A stretch of DNA of 64,000 nt from Pelomonas baiyunensis (GTDB lineage: Bacteria; Pseudomonadota; Gammaproteobacteria; Burkholderiales; Burkholderiaceae_C): contig NZ_JBIGIB010000006.1 in the NCBI RefSeq assembly GCF_043555935.1, positions 124,001 through 188,000 of the forward strand, read 5' to 3'. The position numbers and the translations under genes were made by a program. Of the stretch, positions 34,786 to 43,083 are shown one piece after another (the stretch's first letter is position 1; every line of letters begins with the position of its first letter). The notes under the pieces were generated by a model, which was not told the origin of the DNA, made no database searches, and worked only from the letters and a program-made list of their open reading frames with translations.

Positions 34786-36163
34786 GGCGATCGAAGGCGA
34801 CGAGCCGAACCGTGCGAAGGATGATCTGAAGATCCAGCCCCAACGACCAGTTGCGCAGGTACTCGAGGTCGTACTCCACGCGAGCGGCCATCTTGTCCAG
34901 CGTGTCCGTCTCGCCGCGCAGGCCGTTGACCTGCGCCCAACCCGTGATGCCGGGCTTGACCTTGTGGCGCACCATGTAGGCCTTGATGAGCTTGCGGTAT
35001 TCCTCGTTGTGGGCCACGGCGTGCGGGCGGGGGCCGACGATGCTCATGCGCCCTTGCAGCACGTTGATGAACTGGGGCAGTTCGTCGAGTGAGGTCTTGC
35101 GAATGAAGGCGCCGAAGCGGGTGATGCGCGGGTCGTCCTTGGTGGCTTGCTTCACAACGGCGCCGTTGTCGAGCGCGCGCATCGAGCGGAACTTGTAGAC
35201 GATGATTTCGTCGCCATCCAAGCCATTGCGGCGCTGCTTGAAGATGATGGGGCCCGGCGAGCTGAGCTTCACGCCGATGGCGACCGCCGCGAGCAGCGGC
35301 GAAATGAGCACCAGGATGATGGACGCCAGCACGATGTCGCTCAAGCGCTTCACCAAGCGGTTGGTGCCGGTGAATGGGGTTTCGCAAATGCCCACGACCG
35401 GCACGCCGTTCATGTCTTGCAGGCGGCCTTGGATGATGCTGATGCCGAACACGTCCGGCACGAAGAAGAGCGACGCGGTGGTGCCCTGCACCTGCTCCAA
35501 CAGCTTCACGATGCGGGGTTGCGAGCCCAGCGGCAGGGTGATGTACACCTCGTGAACGCCGTGCTGTCGAACGTAATCGCTGAGGCCCGACAAAGATCCC
35601 AACAGGGAAGCCGTGGTTTCCGCGTGCAGGCGATCCGGCTTGCGGTCATCGAAGTAGCCCAGGCAGACCACGCCCTTGGAATCGCGCAGCGCGCGGGCCA
35701 CCTTGTGGCCCAGTGGACCTGCCCCCACGATCACGGCGGTGCGGCGCGCACTCACGTCGCGCGAGCGCCAGCGTTGAAGGCGGCGGCCAACCTCAATGGC
35801 TGCGACCTGAGCCAATGGGGTGATCACCCCCCACCACAACACCACGCGGTGCTCGAAGTAGTGCAAGCTGTTGGTGGCATAGCCGCACAAGGCGAGGATG
35901 CTCAGCAGTACCAACCAGGACGACACCACGTCCACGAAAGCGCTGGCTGGATGGTCGCCGAAACGGTTTCGCCCCGGAAAGGTGAGCGCAAACACCAGCA
36001 AGCACAGTGTCAGGCCCGGTCGCATGACCGGCTCGTCGAAGTAGTCGTTGACCAGCAGAAAGGTCAGAACGATCAGCCCCGGCTCCAGGAAAGCGGCGAC
36101 AAAGGACTCGACCGATTGCGGTGCGCTGTAGAACGTCCGTTTGTAGCTGCGGTCCTCGAACAT
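34775..36163 (-). CDS. Undecaprenyl-phosphate glucose phosphotransferase (WcaJ-type initiating transferase)
   Basis: Starts EPS repeat synthesis by transferring a hexose 1-phosphate, probably glucose from UDP-glucose, to undecaprenyl phosphate. 462 residues. Four or five N-terminal membrane helices (about 25-125) are followed by a nucleotide-binding-like CoA_binding domain (TAVIVGAGPLGHKVARALRD, CLGYFDDRKPDRL). The catalytic bacterial sugar transferase domain then follows: VKRLSDIVLASIILVLISP, GPIIFKQRRNGLDGDEI, YKFRSMRA, SLDELPQFINVLQGRMSIVG, PRPHAVAHNE and VKPGITGWAQVNGLRG. First gene of the minus-strand operon with epsL, galE and manC. Confidence 0.92.
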   Translation of the reverse strand: MFEDRSYKRTFYSAPQSVESFVAAFLEPGLIVLTFLLVNDYFDEPVMRPGLTLCLLVFALTFPGRNRFGDHPASAFVDVVSSWLVLLSILALCGYATNSLHYFEHRVVLWWGVITPLAQVAAIEVGRRLQRWRSRDVSARRTAVIVGAGPLGHKVARALRDSKGVVCLGYFDDRKPDRLHAETTASLLGSLSGLSDYVRQHGVHEVYITLPLGSQPRIVKLLEQVQGTTASLFFVPDVFGISIIQGRLQDMNGVPVVGICETPFTGTNRLVKRLSDIVLASIILVLISPLLAAVAIGVKLSSPGPIIFKQRRNGLDGDEIIVYKFRSMRALDNGAVVKQATKDDPRITRFGAFIRKTSLDELPQFINVLQGRMSIVGPRPHAVAHNEEYRKLIKAYMVRHKVKPGITGWAQVNGLRGETDTLDKMAARVEYDLEYLRNWSLGLDLQIILRTVRLVAFDRHAF

Positions 36164-36282
36164 CGTGATGGCGTTGCGGCGCCCACGCAGGGCACATCGG
36201 GGTAGGGATCAGACTAGGGGATTCTCTACCAACTAATTTGACAGTCGTGATGGGCGCGTCCCCTTGATCAGGGTCGGTTGCC

Positions 36283-36288
36283 TACAAT
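36283..36288 (+). promoter_or_regulatory. Candidate -10 element upstream of ubiJ
   Basis: TACAAT matches the sigma-70 -10 consensus at five of six positions and lies 7 bases before the ubiJ ATG. The only recognisable upstream hexamer, TTGATC at 36264, is too close (13-base spacer), so the -35 is poor. If real, transcription would start at or next to the ATG, giving a leaderless message. Confidence 0.35.
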
Positions 36289-36295
36289 CTTTAGC

Positions 36296-36841
36296 ATGTC
36301 TGCCTCCTGGTCGTTGCCGCCCCTTCCGTCTCTGTCGCCGTTGCTGATGCCTGCCCTGCAGGACCGCCTGGTGCTCCTGATCAACCACGTGGTGTCGCGC
36401 GAATCGGTGGCCACCCGGCGCTTGCAGCCGCTGGCCGGGCGAACGCTGGTGGTGAAGCTGGCGGGGTGGCCGTCAATGCTGCCGCCGGCACCCGATTTGG
36501 TGCTGGGCGTGACGCCGGCGGGCTTGTTCGAGCGGCTGGAGTCGGCGTCCGACGCGCCGGGCGGCTTGCGTGTGGAGGTGGATGCCTCCAACCCGGCCAA
36601 GTTGGCGCTCGGCGCCTTGAGCGGTGCGGCCCCCACGGTCAACGTGCAAGGCGATGCCGCCTTCGCAGGTGAAATGCATTGGCTGATGGACAACCTGCGC
36701 TGGGACATTGAGGACGACCTGGCCGGCATCGTCGGGCCGCTGCCGGCGCGCCAATTGGCTCAGTTCGGGCGCAGCCTGCGCCGCAGCCTCGGCGGTGTCG
36801 CTGCCCGTTGGTCGCCGACCACGGCGGGCAGCCGGGCATGA
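36296..36841 (+). CDS. ubiJ: Ubiquinone biosynthesis accessory factor UbiJ (SCP2 domain)
   Basis: Lipid-binding accessory protein of the aerobic ubiquinone complex. 181 residues from the ATG at 36296; a TTG further upstream would overlap the putative promoter, and a later ATG at 36347 is possible. The SCP2-like core is visible: LQPLAGRTLVVKLAGWP, DLVLGVTPAGLFERL, NVQGDAAFAGEMHWLMDNL and RWDIEDDLAGIVGPLPARQL, the last being a UbiJ hallmark. The stop overlaps ubiB by ATGA. No Shine-Dalgarno sequence is seen before the start. Its usual upstream partner ubiE is at the other end of the EPS locus. Confidence 0.88.
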   Translation: MSASWSLPPLPSLSPLLMPALQDRLVLLINHVVSRESVATRRLQPLAGRTLVVKLAGWPSMLPPAPDLVLGVTPAGLFERLESASDAPGGLRVEVDASNPAKLALGALSGAAPTVNVQGDAAFAGEMHWLMDNLRWDIEDDLAGIVGPLPARQLAQFGRSLRRSLGGVAARWSPTTAGSRA

Positions 36842-38400
36842 GGTTTCTCTCTCGGCTGCTGGTCATCCTCTGGACGATCTGGCGCTTCGGGTTGGATGAC
36901 CTGGCGCTGTCGGGCCTGCAACGCCGGCGGTTTCAGATCCTGAGACGGGTGACCCGGCTGGGCCGGCGCTGGCAGGAGCCTCGGGGTGTTCGCCTGCGAC
37001 TCGCTCTGGAGCGTCTGGGCCCCATCTTCGTGAAGTTCGGGCAGGTGCTGTCCACGCGACGCGACCTGTTGCCGGCCGACGTGGCACTGGAACTGGCCAA
37101 GCTGCAGGACCGGGTGCCGCCGTTCCCGGCCGCTCAATCGCGCGAGTTGGTGGAGCGCGCCTTCGGCCGCCCGGTGGATGAGCTGTTCGCCACGTTCGAC
37201 GCCGAGCCCGTTGCCAGCGCCAGCATCGCCCAAGTGCACTTCGCCACGCTGAAGGACGGCCGCGAAGTGGCCGTGAAGGTGCTGCGCCCCGGCATGCTCA
37301 GCATCATTGACGACGACCTGGCGCTGATGCGCCAGTTGGCCGTTTGGGTGGAGCGCTTCTCGGCCGATGGCCGCCGGCTCAAGCCCCGAGAGGTGGTGGC
37401 CGAGTTCGACATGTACCTGCATGACGAACTGGATTTGGTGCGCGAGGCGGCCAACGCCGCCCAGCTGCGGCGCAACATGGACGGCCTGGACCTCGTCATG
37501 GTGCCCGAGATGCACTGGGACCTGTGCAGCTCGGAAGTCATCGTGATGGAGCGCATGAAAGGCGTGCCCATCTCGCAACTGCAGACCCTGCTGGACGCCG
37601 GCATCGACATCAAGAAGCTGGCGCGCGACGGGGTGACCATCTTCTTCACCCAGGTGTTCCGGGACGGCTTCTTTCACGCCGACATGCACCCCGGCAACAT
37701 CCAGGTGAGCCTGGCGCCGGAAACGTTCGGCCGTTACATCGCGCTGGATTTCGGCATCATCGGCACGCTCACCGAGGTGGACAAGGACTACCTTGCGCAG
37801 AACTTCATCGCGTTCTTCCAGCGCGATTACAAGCGCGTCGCCGAGTTGCACATTGCGTCCGGCTGGGTGCCGCCCGAGACCCGGGTAGACGCGCTGGAAA
37901 GCGCGGTCCGTGCGGTGTGCGAGCCGCATTTCGATCGGCCGCTGAAGGACATCTCCCTGGGGCAGGTGCTGATGCGCCTGTTCCAGACCTCGCGCCGCTT
38001 CAACGTCGAAATTCAGCCCCAGCTGGTGTTGTTGCAGAAGACGCTGCTCAACGTGGAAGGCCTGGGCCGGCAACTGGACCCGGAGCTGGACCTCTGGGCC
38101 ACGGCCAAGCCGTTCCTGGAGCGCTGGATGAACGAGCAGGTCGGCTGGCCGGCGCTGACCAAGCAGTTGCAGAAGGAGGCCCCGCGCTTCGCCCAGCTGC
38201 TGCCGGAGCTGCCACGGCTGTTGCATGACGCGCTCAAGGCGCAGGTGCAGCGGGGTGGGGACGCCGAGCTGCGGGCCTTGGTGCGTGAGCTTCGCGGCAC
38301 CAACCGCCTGCTGGCCGGCGTGCTGTGGGCCGGCGCCGGTTTCGCGGCGGGCATCGGGCTCACCTGGCTTGCGGTGCGCTTTCTGGGCATCAGCATCTAG
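36838..38400 (+). CDS. ubiB: Ubiquinone biosynthesis regulatory protein kinase-like UbiB
   Basis: Atypical ABC1/ADCK-family kinase-like ATPase required for ubiquinone synthesis, membrane-anchored by its C-terminus. 520 residues from the ATG at 36838 (ATGA overlap with ubiJ). It has the KxGQ motif in LERLGPIFVKFGQVLSTRRD, the Ala-rich loop PVASASIAQVHFATLKDG, the VAVKVLRPGM lysine strand, DELDLVREAANAAQLRRNM, the catalytic loop FFHADMHPGNIQVSLAP and LDFGIIGTLTE. Two hydrophobic C-terminal segments (LLAGVLWAGAGFAAGIGL and LTWLAVRFLGISI) match the family membrane anchor. Confidence 0.96.
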   Translation: MRFLSRLLVILWTIWRFGLDDLALSGLQRRRFQILRRVTRLGRRWQEPRGVRLRLALERLGPIFVKFGQVLSTRRDLLPADVALELAKLQDRVPPFPAAQSRELVERAFGRPVDELFATFDAEPVASASIAQVHFATLKDGREVAVKVLRPGMLSIIDDDLALMRQLAVWVERFSADGRRLKPREVVAEFDMYLHDELDLVREAANAAQLRRNMDGLDLVMVPEMHWDLCSSEVIVMERMKGVPISQLQTLLDAGIDIKKLARDGVTIFFTQVFRDGFFHADMHPGNIQVSLAPETFGRYIALDFGIIGTLTEVDKDYLAQNFIAFFQRDYKRVAELHIASGWVPPETRVDALESAVRAVCEPHFDRPLKDISLGQVLMRLFQTSRRFNVEIQPQLVLLQKTLLNVEGLGRQLDPELDLWATAKPFLERWMNEQVGWPALTKQLQKEAPRFAQLLPELPRLLHDALKAQVQRGGDAELRALVRELRGTNRLLAGVLWAGAGFAAGIGLTWLAVRFLGISI

Positions 38401-38466
38401 CGGCTCAGGCGCGGCCCGCCTTCATAATCCGCGCCACTTTTTTCGGCACCTCGCGCTTTTCTGCCC

Positions 38467-39930
38467 ATGAACACCACGTTGATCGTTTTCGTCGTGCTCT
38501 ACCTGCTCGGCACCCTGGGCATCGGCGTGTGGGCCGGGACGCGCGTCAAGAGCACCTCGGACTTCGCGGTGGCTGGGCGCAGCCTGCCGCTGGTGATGGT
38601 CATCACCACCACCTTTGCCACCTGGTTCGGCGCCGAAACCGTGATGGGCATTCCTGCCAAGTTCGTCAACGGCGGGCTGGGTGCCATCGTGGAAGACCCG
38701 TTCGGCGCCGGCCTGTGCCTGGTGCTGGTGGGAGCCTTCTTCGCGGCAAAGCTGTACCAAAAGAACCTGCTGACGATTGGCGACTTCTACCGCCAGCGCT
38801 ACGGCAAGGGCGTGGAAATCTTCTGCTCCCTGGCCATCATCCTGAGCTATCTGGGCTGGGTGGCCGCCCAGGTCACGGCCCTGGGCCTGGTGTTCAACAT
38901 CCTGACCCAAGGGGCGATGAGCCCGCAGACCGGCATGATCGTGGGGCTGCTGGCGGTGTTGGTGTACGTGGTGATCGGCGGCTTCCTGGCCGTGGCCTGG
39001 ACGGACTTCATCCAGATGATCGTGCTCGTGCTGGGCCTGTCGGTGATCGCGGTGTTCGCGGCCGACCTGGCGGGCGGTGCCGGCGCGGTGCTGGACCTGG
39101 CCGCGCAAAAGAACCTGGGCAATTTCCTGCCCGAGCCGACCTTCACCGACCTGGCCATGTTCGTCGGTGCGGCGCTCACCATGATGCTGGGCTCCATCCC
39201 GCAGCAGGACGTCTTCCAGCGCGTGATGTCCGCCAAAGACGCCAAGACCGCCCAGCGCGGCGCCATCATTGGTGGCTTCAGCTACATCGCCTTCGCCTTC
39301 GTGCCCATGTTCATCGTGCTGGCGGCCGTGGCCGTCATGGGCGACAAGGCGCTGGATCTGGCCCAGAACGACTACCAGCGCGTGCTGCCCACCTTCATCA
39401 TGGGCCACATGCCGCTGATCATGCAGATCCTGTTCTTCGGCGCGCTGCTTTCGGCGATCAAGAGCACCTCGTCGGCCACCCTGCTGGCGCCCACCACCAG
39501 CTTTGTCGAGAACATCCTCAAGCAGATCCGCCCGGGCATGAGCGACAAGCAGCAGCTGGTGGCGATGCGGGTGACGCTGGTGATCTTCGCCGCTTGCGTG
39601 CTGGCGTATTCCATCGCGCTGCAGGGCACGCCCATCTATGAAATGGTCAGCGCGGCCTACCAGGTGACGCTGGTGGCGGCGTTCGTGCCGCTGGTATTCG
39701 GTCTGTACTGGAGCCGCGCCACGACGCAAGGCGCCATCTTTTCGATCTTTGCCGGCATTGCCGTGTGGGTGGCGTTCTTCCCGCAGGTCACCACCTGGGG
39801 CGAGCTCTTCCCGGGTCAGCTGGCGGGTTTGCTGGCGGCCTTGGTGGGCATGGCCGTTGGGTCGCTGATGCCGCAGATCCTGACCAACCGCCACGAGCAC
39901 GTCAGCCACCATTTGCAGCCGCATCCTTGA
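38467..39930 (+). CDS. Sodium:solute symporter family protein
   Basis: Inner-membrane secondary transporter of the SSS family. 487 residues from the ATG at 38467, with about 12 to 13 hydrophobic helices. Family features include STSDFAVAGRSLPLVMVITT, ATWFGAETVMGIPAKF, QKNLLTIGDFYRQRYGKGVE, and YVVIGGFLAVAWTDFIQMIV, the SSS signature region. LLSAIKSTSSATLLAPTTSF contains the Ser-rich sodium-site helix. The substrate cannot be deduced; neighbours (ubiB, FmdB) give no hint. The CATAAT hexamer at 38423 could be a -10 but has no good -35. Confidence 0.9.
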   Translation: MNTTLIVFVVLYLLGTLGIGVWAGTRVKSTSDFAVAGRSLPLVMVITTTFATWFGAETVMGIPAKFVNGGLGAIVEDPFGAGLCLVLVGAFFAAKLYQKNLLTIGDFYRQRYGKGVEIFCSLAIILSYLGWVAAQVTALGLVFNILTQGAMSPQTGMIVGLLAVLVYVVIGGFLAVAWTDFIQMIVLVLGLSVIAVFAADLAGGAGAVLDLAAQKNLGNFLPEPTFTDLAMFVGAALTMMLGSIPQQDVFQRVMSAKDAKTAQRGAIIGGFSYIAFAFVPMFIVLAAVAVMGDKALDLAQNDYQRVLPTFIMGHMPLIMQILFFGALLSAIKSTSSATLLAPTTSFVENILKQIRPGMSDKQQLVAMRVTLVIFAACVLAYSIALQGTPIYEMVSAAYQVTLVAAFVPLVFGLYWSRATTQGAIFSIFAGIAVWVAFFPQVTTWGELFPGQLAGLLAALVGMAVGSLMPQILTNRHEHVSHHLQPHP

Positions 39931-39940
39931 CCCCCGGGCC

Positions 39941-39967
39941 TTGAAGCCGGCGCGGTGGCCCTAAAAT
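39941..39967 (+). promoter_or_regulatory. Candidate promoter of the fmdB-DUF502-aspS group
   Basis: TTGAAG at 39941 and TAAAAT at 39962 are separated by 15 bases, short but tolerable. The predicted transcript would start near 39974, about 30 bases before the fmdB ATG. Both hexamers are seen; promoter activity is inferred. Confidence 0.4.
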
Positions 39968-40003
39968 CGCGGGTTTTGCCCAACCCCTACCTTTTGCACC
40001 ACC

Positions 40004-40324
40004 ATGCCGATCTACGCCTATCGCTGCAGCGCCTGTGGCCATGCCAAGGACGTGCTGCAAAAGCTCTCTGACGCTCCGTTGACCACCTGCCCGGCTTGTG
40101 GTGCCGAAACCTTCGGCAAGCAAGTCACCGCCGCCGGCTTCCAGCTCAAGGGCTCGGGCTGGTACGTGACCGACTTCCGCGGTGGCAGCGGCGGCACGGC
40201 GGCCGCCGCCACCGGCGCGGCCGCGTCCACGGCGGCTGAACCCGCCAAGGCGGACAGCAGCAGCGGCGCATCCGAGGCGTCGTCCACCTCCACCCCCTGC
40301 GGCGGCTCCTGCGCCTGCCACTGA
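40004..40324 (+). CDS. FmdB-family zinc ribbon protein
   Basis: Small putative regulatory or accessory protein of 106 residues. The N-terminal zinc ribbon is complete: MPIYAYRCSACGHAKDVLQK and TTCPACGAETFGKQ provide two CxxC pairs. GFQLKGSGWYVTDFRGG is the conserved FmdB continuation. The C-terminal half is low-complexity Ala/Ser, ending in the Cys-rich GGSCACH. Its function is not established. It begins a short plus-strand group with the DUF502 gene (11-base gap) and aspS, an arrangement common in betaproteobacteria. Confidence 0.9.
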   Translation: MPIYAYRCSACGHAKDVLQKLSDAPLTTCPACGAETFGKQVTAAGFQLKGSGWYVTDFRGGSGGTAAAATGAAASTAAEPAKADSSSGASEASSTSTPCGGSCACH

Positions 40325-40335
40325 TTCGAGACACC

Positions 40336-41007
40336 GTGGGCGCGTCGCTTCGCAAGTACCTCGTCGCCGGCCTGTTGGCCTGGTTGCCGCTGGCCATCAC
40401 GATCTGGGTCCTGGGCCAGATCCTGGACGTCGTGAACGGCGTGTTCGGCTCGCTGCTGGCGGCGTTGGCCCTGTTGGTGCCCGAATCCATGCGCCAGGGC
40501 GTGCTGGACCTGCGCCACGTGCCGGGCCTGGGCGTGGTGATCCTGGCGGCCGGGCTGTTGCTGTCGGGCGTGTTCGTGGCCAACATTTTTGGCCAGTGGC
40601 TGCTGCGTCAGTGGGATCGCCTGCTGTCCAACATCCCCATCGTCAAGAGCATCTACAGCTCGGTGAAGCAGGTGTCGGACACCTTGTTCTCCAGCAGCGG
40701 CAACGCCTTTCGCGAAGCCGTGCTGGTGCAGTACCCCCATGCGGGCAGCTGGACGATTGCGTTCGTCACCGGCTCGCCCAGCGGCGAGGTGGCCTGCCAC
40801 CTGCCGGAAGAGCACGTCAGCGTCTACGTGCCCACCACGCCCAACCCAACCTCGGGCTTCTTCCTCATCATGCCGCGGGCCCAGATCAAGCCCTTGCAGA
40901 TGTCGGTGGACGAGGCGCTGAAGTACGTCATTTCCATGGGCACCGTGGCGCCCATGGCGCATGCCGACAGCCCTTGCGCCCCCGCTGGCGAGTCGCCGCG
41001 AAATTGA
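40336..41007 (+). CDS. DUF502 family membrane protein
   Basis: 223-residue inner-membrane protein of unknown function, from a GTG at 40336. Two membrane segments lie at about 10-30 (LVAGLLAWLPLAITIWVLGQ) and 65-90 (VVILAAGLLLSGVFVANIFG). They are followed by the family-typical IPIVKSIYSSVKQVSDTLFS, FREAVLVQYPHAGSWTIAFV and VYVPTTPNPTSGFFLIMPRA. Genomic linkage with aspS is conserved in the group, but the reason is unknown. Confidence 0.9.
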   Translation: MGASLRKYLVAGLLAWLPLAITIWVLGQILDVVNGVFGSLLAALALLVPESMRQGVLDLRHVPGLGVVILAAGLLLSGVFVANIFGQWLLRQWDRLLSNIPIVKSIYSSVKQVSDTLFSSSGNAFREAVLVQYPHAGSWTIAFVTGSPSGEVACHLPEEHVSVYVPTTPNPTSGFFLIMPRAQIKPLQMSVDEALKYVISMGTVAPMAHADSPCAPAGESPRN

Positions 41008-41012
41008 ATGGG

Positions 41013-41036
41013 TTGAACGCCCCGGCCGGCGTTCAA
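41013..41036 (+). terminator. Perfect hairpin between DUF502 and aspS genes
   Basis: TTGAACGCC pairs exactly with GGCGTTCAA around CCGGCC. There is no T tract, and aspS follows 72 bases later on the same strand. It could be a weak terminator or an mRNA processing/leader structure for aspS. Confidence 0.4.
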
Positions 41037-41107
41037 TCCTGAGAGCCGAGCGAGCTCATCAGCGCCTCCTCAAGAACAGTTCCTGAAAAGATTCCCGGAG
41101 AAATTCC

Positions 41108-42904
41108 ATGCGTACCTGCTATGCCGGCCAAGTCAGCGAAAAGCTGCTCGACCAGACCGTGACCCTGATGGGCTGGGCCCACCGTCGCCGTGACCACGGC
41201 GGCGTCATCTTCATCGACCTGCGCGACCGCGAAGGCCTCGTTCAAGTCGTGTGCGACCCCGACCGTGCCGACATGTTCAAGATCGCGGAAGACGTGCGCA
41301 GCGAGTTCTGCCTGAAGATCGTTGGCAAGGTGCGCGCGCGCCCGGCCGGGACCGAGAACGCCAACCTCGTGTCCGGCAAGGTCGAGGTGCTGTGCCATGA
41401 GATCGAGGTGCTGAATGCGTCGGTGCCCATCCCGTTCCAGATCGACGAAGACAACCTGTCCGAGACGACCCGTCTCACGCACCGCGTGCTGGACCTGCGC
41501 CGCCCGTACATGCAGAACAACCTCATGCTGCGCTACAAGGTGGCGATGGAGGTGCGCAAGTTCCTGGACGAGCACGGCTTCGTGGACATCGAGACGCCCA
41601 TGCTCACCAAGAGCACGCCCGAAGGCGCTCGCGACTACCTCGTGCCCAGCCGCGTGCACGACGGCCACTTTTTCGCGCTGCCGCAGTCGCCCCAGCTGTT
41701 CAAGCAGCTGCTGATGGTCGCGGGCTTCGACCGCTACTATCAGATCACCAAGTGCTTCCGCGACGAAGACCTGCGCGCCGACCGCCAGCCCGAGTTCACG
41801 CAGATCGATATCGAGACCTCGTTCCTGACGGAAGAGGAAATCCGCTCGATGTTCGAAGGCATGATCCGTCACGTCTTCCGCAAGGCACTCAACGTCGAGC
41901 TGGGCGACTACCCGGTCATGAAGTACGCCGAAGCCATGCACCGCTTCGGCTCCGACAAGCCGGACCTGCGCGTGAAGCTCGAGTTCACCGAGCTGACCGA
42001 CGCGATGACCACGGTGGACTTCAAGGTCTTCAGCGGCCCCGCCACGACGCCAGGCGGCCGCGTGGTCGCCCTGCGCGTGCCGGGTGGTGCGGCGATGAGC
42101 CGTGGCGAGATCGACGCCTACACCGAGTTCGTCAAGATCTACGGCGCCAAGGGCCTGGCCTGGATCAAGGTCAACGAAGTGGCCAAGGGCCGCGAAGGCC
42201 TGCAGTCGCCCATCGTCAAGAACCTGCACGACGAGGCCGTGGCTGAAGTCCTGAAGCGCACCGGCGCGCAGGACGGCGACCTGATCTTCTTCGGCGCCGA
42301 CAAGGCCAAGATCGTCAACGACGCCATCGGCGCGCTGCGCCTGAAGGTCGGCCACAGCGAGTTCGGCAAGGCCAACGGCCTGTTCGAGGACAAGTGGGCG
42401 CCGCTGTGGGTGGTCGACTTCCCGATGTTCGAGTACGACGAAGAGAACAACCGCTGGGCGGCCGTTCACCACCCGTTCACGGCGCCGAAGGACGGCCACG
42501 AGGACCTGATGGCCAGCGACCCGGGCAAGTGCATTGCCAAGGCCTACGACATGGTGCTCAACGGCTGGGAACTGGGCGGCGGCTCGGTGCGTATCCATCG
42601 CGCCGAGGTGCAGGCCAAGGTCTTCGCCGCGCTGAACATCAGCGAGGAAGACCAGCGCATCAAGTTCGGCTTCCTGCTGGACGCGCTGCAGTACGGCGCG
42701 CCCCCGCACGGCGGCCTGGCTTTCGGCCTGGACCGCATCGTCACGATGATGACCAAGGCCGAGTCCATCCGCGACGTGATCGCCTTCCCCAAGACCCAGC
42801 GCGCCCAGTGCCTGCTGACCGGCGCACCCTCGCTGGTCGACGAGAAGCAACTGCGCGAACTGCACATCCGCCTGCGCAACGCGCAAGCCGCAGCCGCGCA
42901 GTAA
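41108..42904 (+). CDS. aspS: Aspartate--tRNA ligase
   Basis: Class II aminoacyl-tRNA synthetase charging tRNA-Asp. 598 residues from the ATG at 41108, with CCCGGAGAA as ribosome-binding sequence. N-terminal anticodon-binding OB fold (VTLMGWAHRRRDHGGVIFID, VQVVCDPDRADMF), then the catalytic core: DFxxx-type HGFVDIETPMLTKSTPEGAR, QSPQLFKQLLMVAGFDRYYQ, motif 2 CFRDEDLRADRQPEFTQIDI, and motif 3 GGLAFGLDRIVTMM. The central insertion domain (about 280-420) marks the bacterial type. A strong terminator follows directly. Confidence 0.97.
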   Translation: MRTCYAGQVSEKLLDQTVTLMGWAHRRRDHGGVIFIDLRDREGLVQVVCDPDRADMFKIAEDVRSEFCLKIVGKVRARPAGTENANLVSGKVEVLCHEIEVLNASVPIPFQIDEDNLSETTRLTHRVLDLRRPYMQNNLMLRYKVAMEVRKFLDEHGFVDIETPMLTKSTPEGARDYLVPSRVHDGHFFALPQSPQLFKQLLMVAGFDRYYQITKCFRDEDLRADRQPEFTQIDIETSFLTEEEIRSMFEGMIRHVFRKALNVELGDYPVMKYAEAMHRFGSDKPDLRVKLEFTELTDAMTTVDFKVFSGPATTPGGRVVALRVPGGAAMSRGEIDAYTEFVKIYGAKGLAWIKVNEVAKGREGLQSPIVKNLHDEAVAEVLKRTGAQDGDLIFFGADKAKIVNDAIGALRLKVGHSEFGKANGLFEDKWAPLWVVDFPMFEYDEENNRWAAVHHPFTAPKDGHEDLMASDPGKCIAKAYDMVLNGWELGGGSVRIHRAEVQAKVFAALNISEEDQRIKFGFLLDALQYGAPPHGGLAFGLDRIVTMMTKAESIRDVIAFPKTQRAQCLLTGAPSLVDEKQLRELHIRLRNAQAAAAQ

Positions 42905-42925
42905 GCCAGCCCAAGCGTTCGCACC

Positions 42926-42950
42926 AACCCCGCCTCGGCGGGGTTTTTTC
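42926..42950 (+). terminator. Rho-independent terminator of aspS
   Basis: AACCCCGCC and GGCGGGGTT form a perfect 9-bp stem with a TC loop, followed by TTTTTT. It starts 21 bases after the aspS stop. Classic intrinsic terminator. Confidence 0.93.
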
Positions 42951-43083
42951 ATGCCGATTCCACATCGCCGGTTGCCGTGGGGCCCCCCCCGCAGGTCAGG
43001 CGCAGGCTGTCCCTTGTTCGGATGTCAGCATGGCCTCTTCGGCGAGGCAGACTCCCGACCCGCACGTTTGGGAGTGACCCTGC

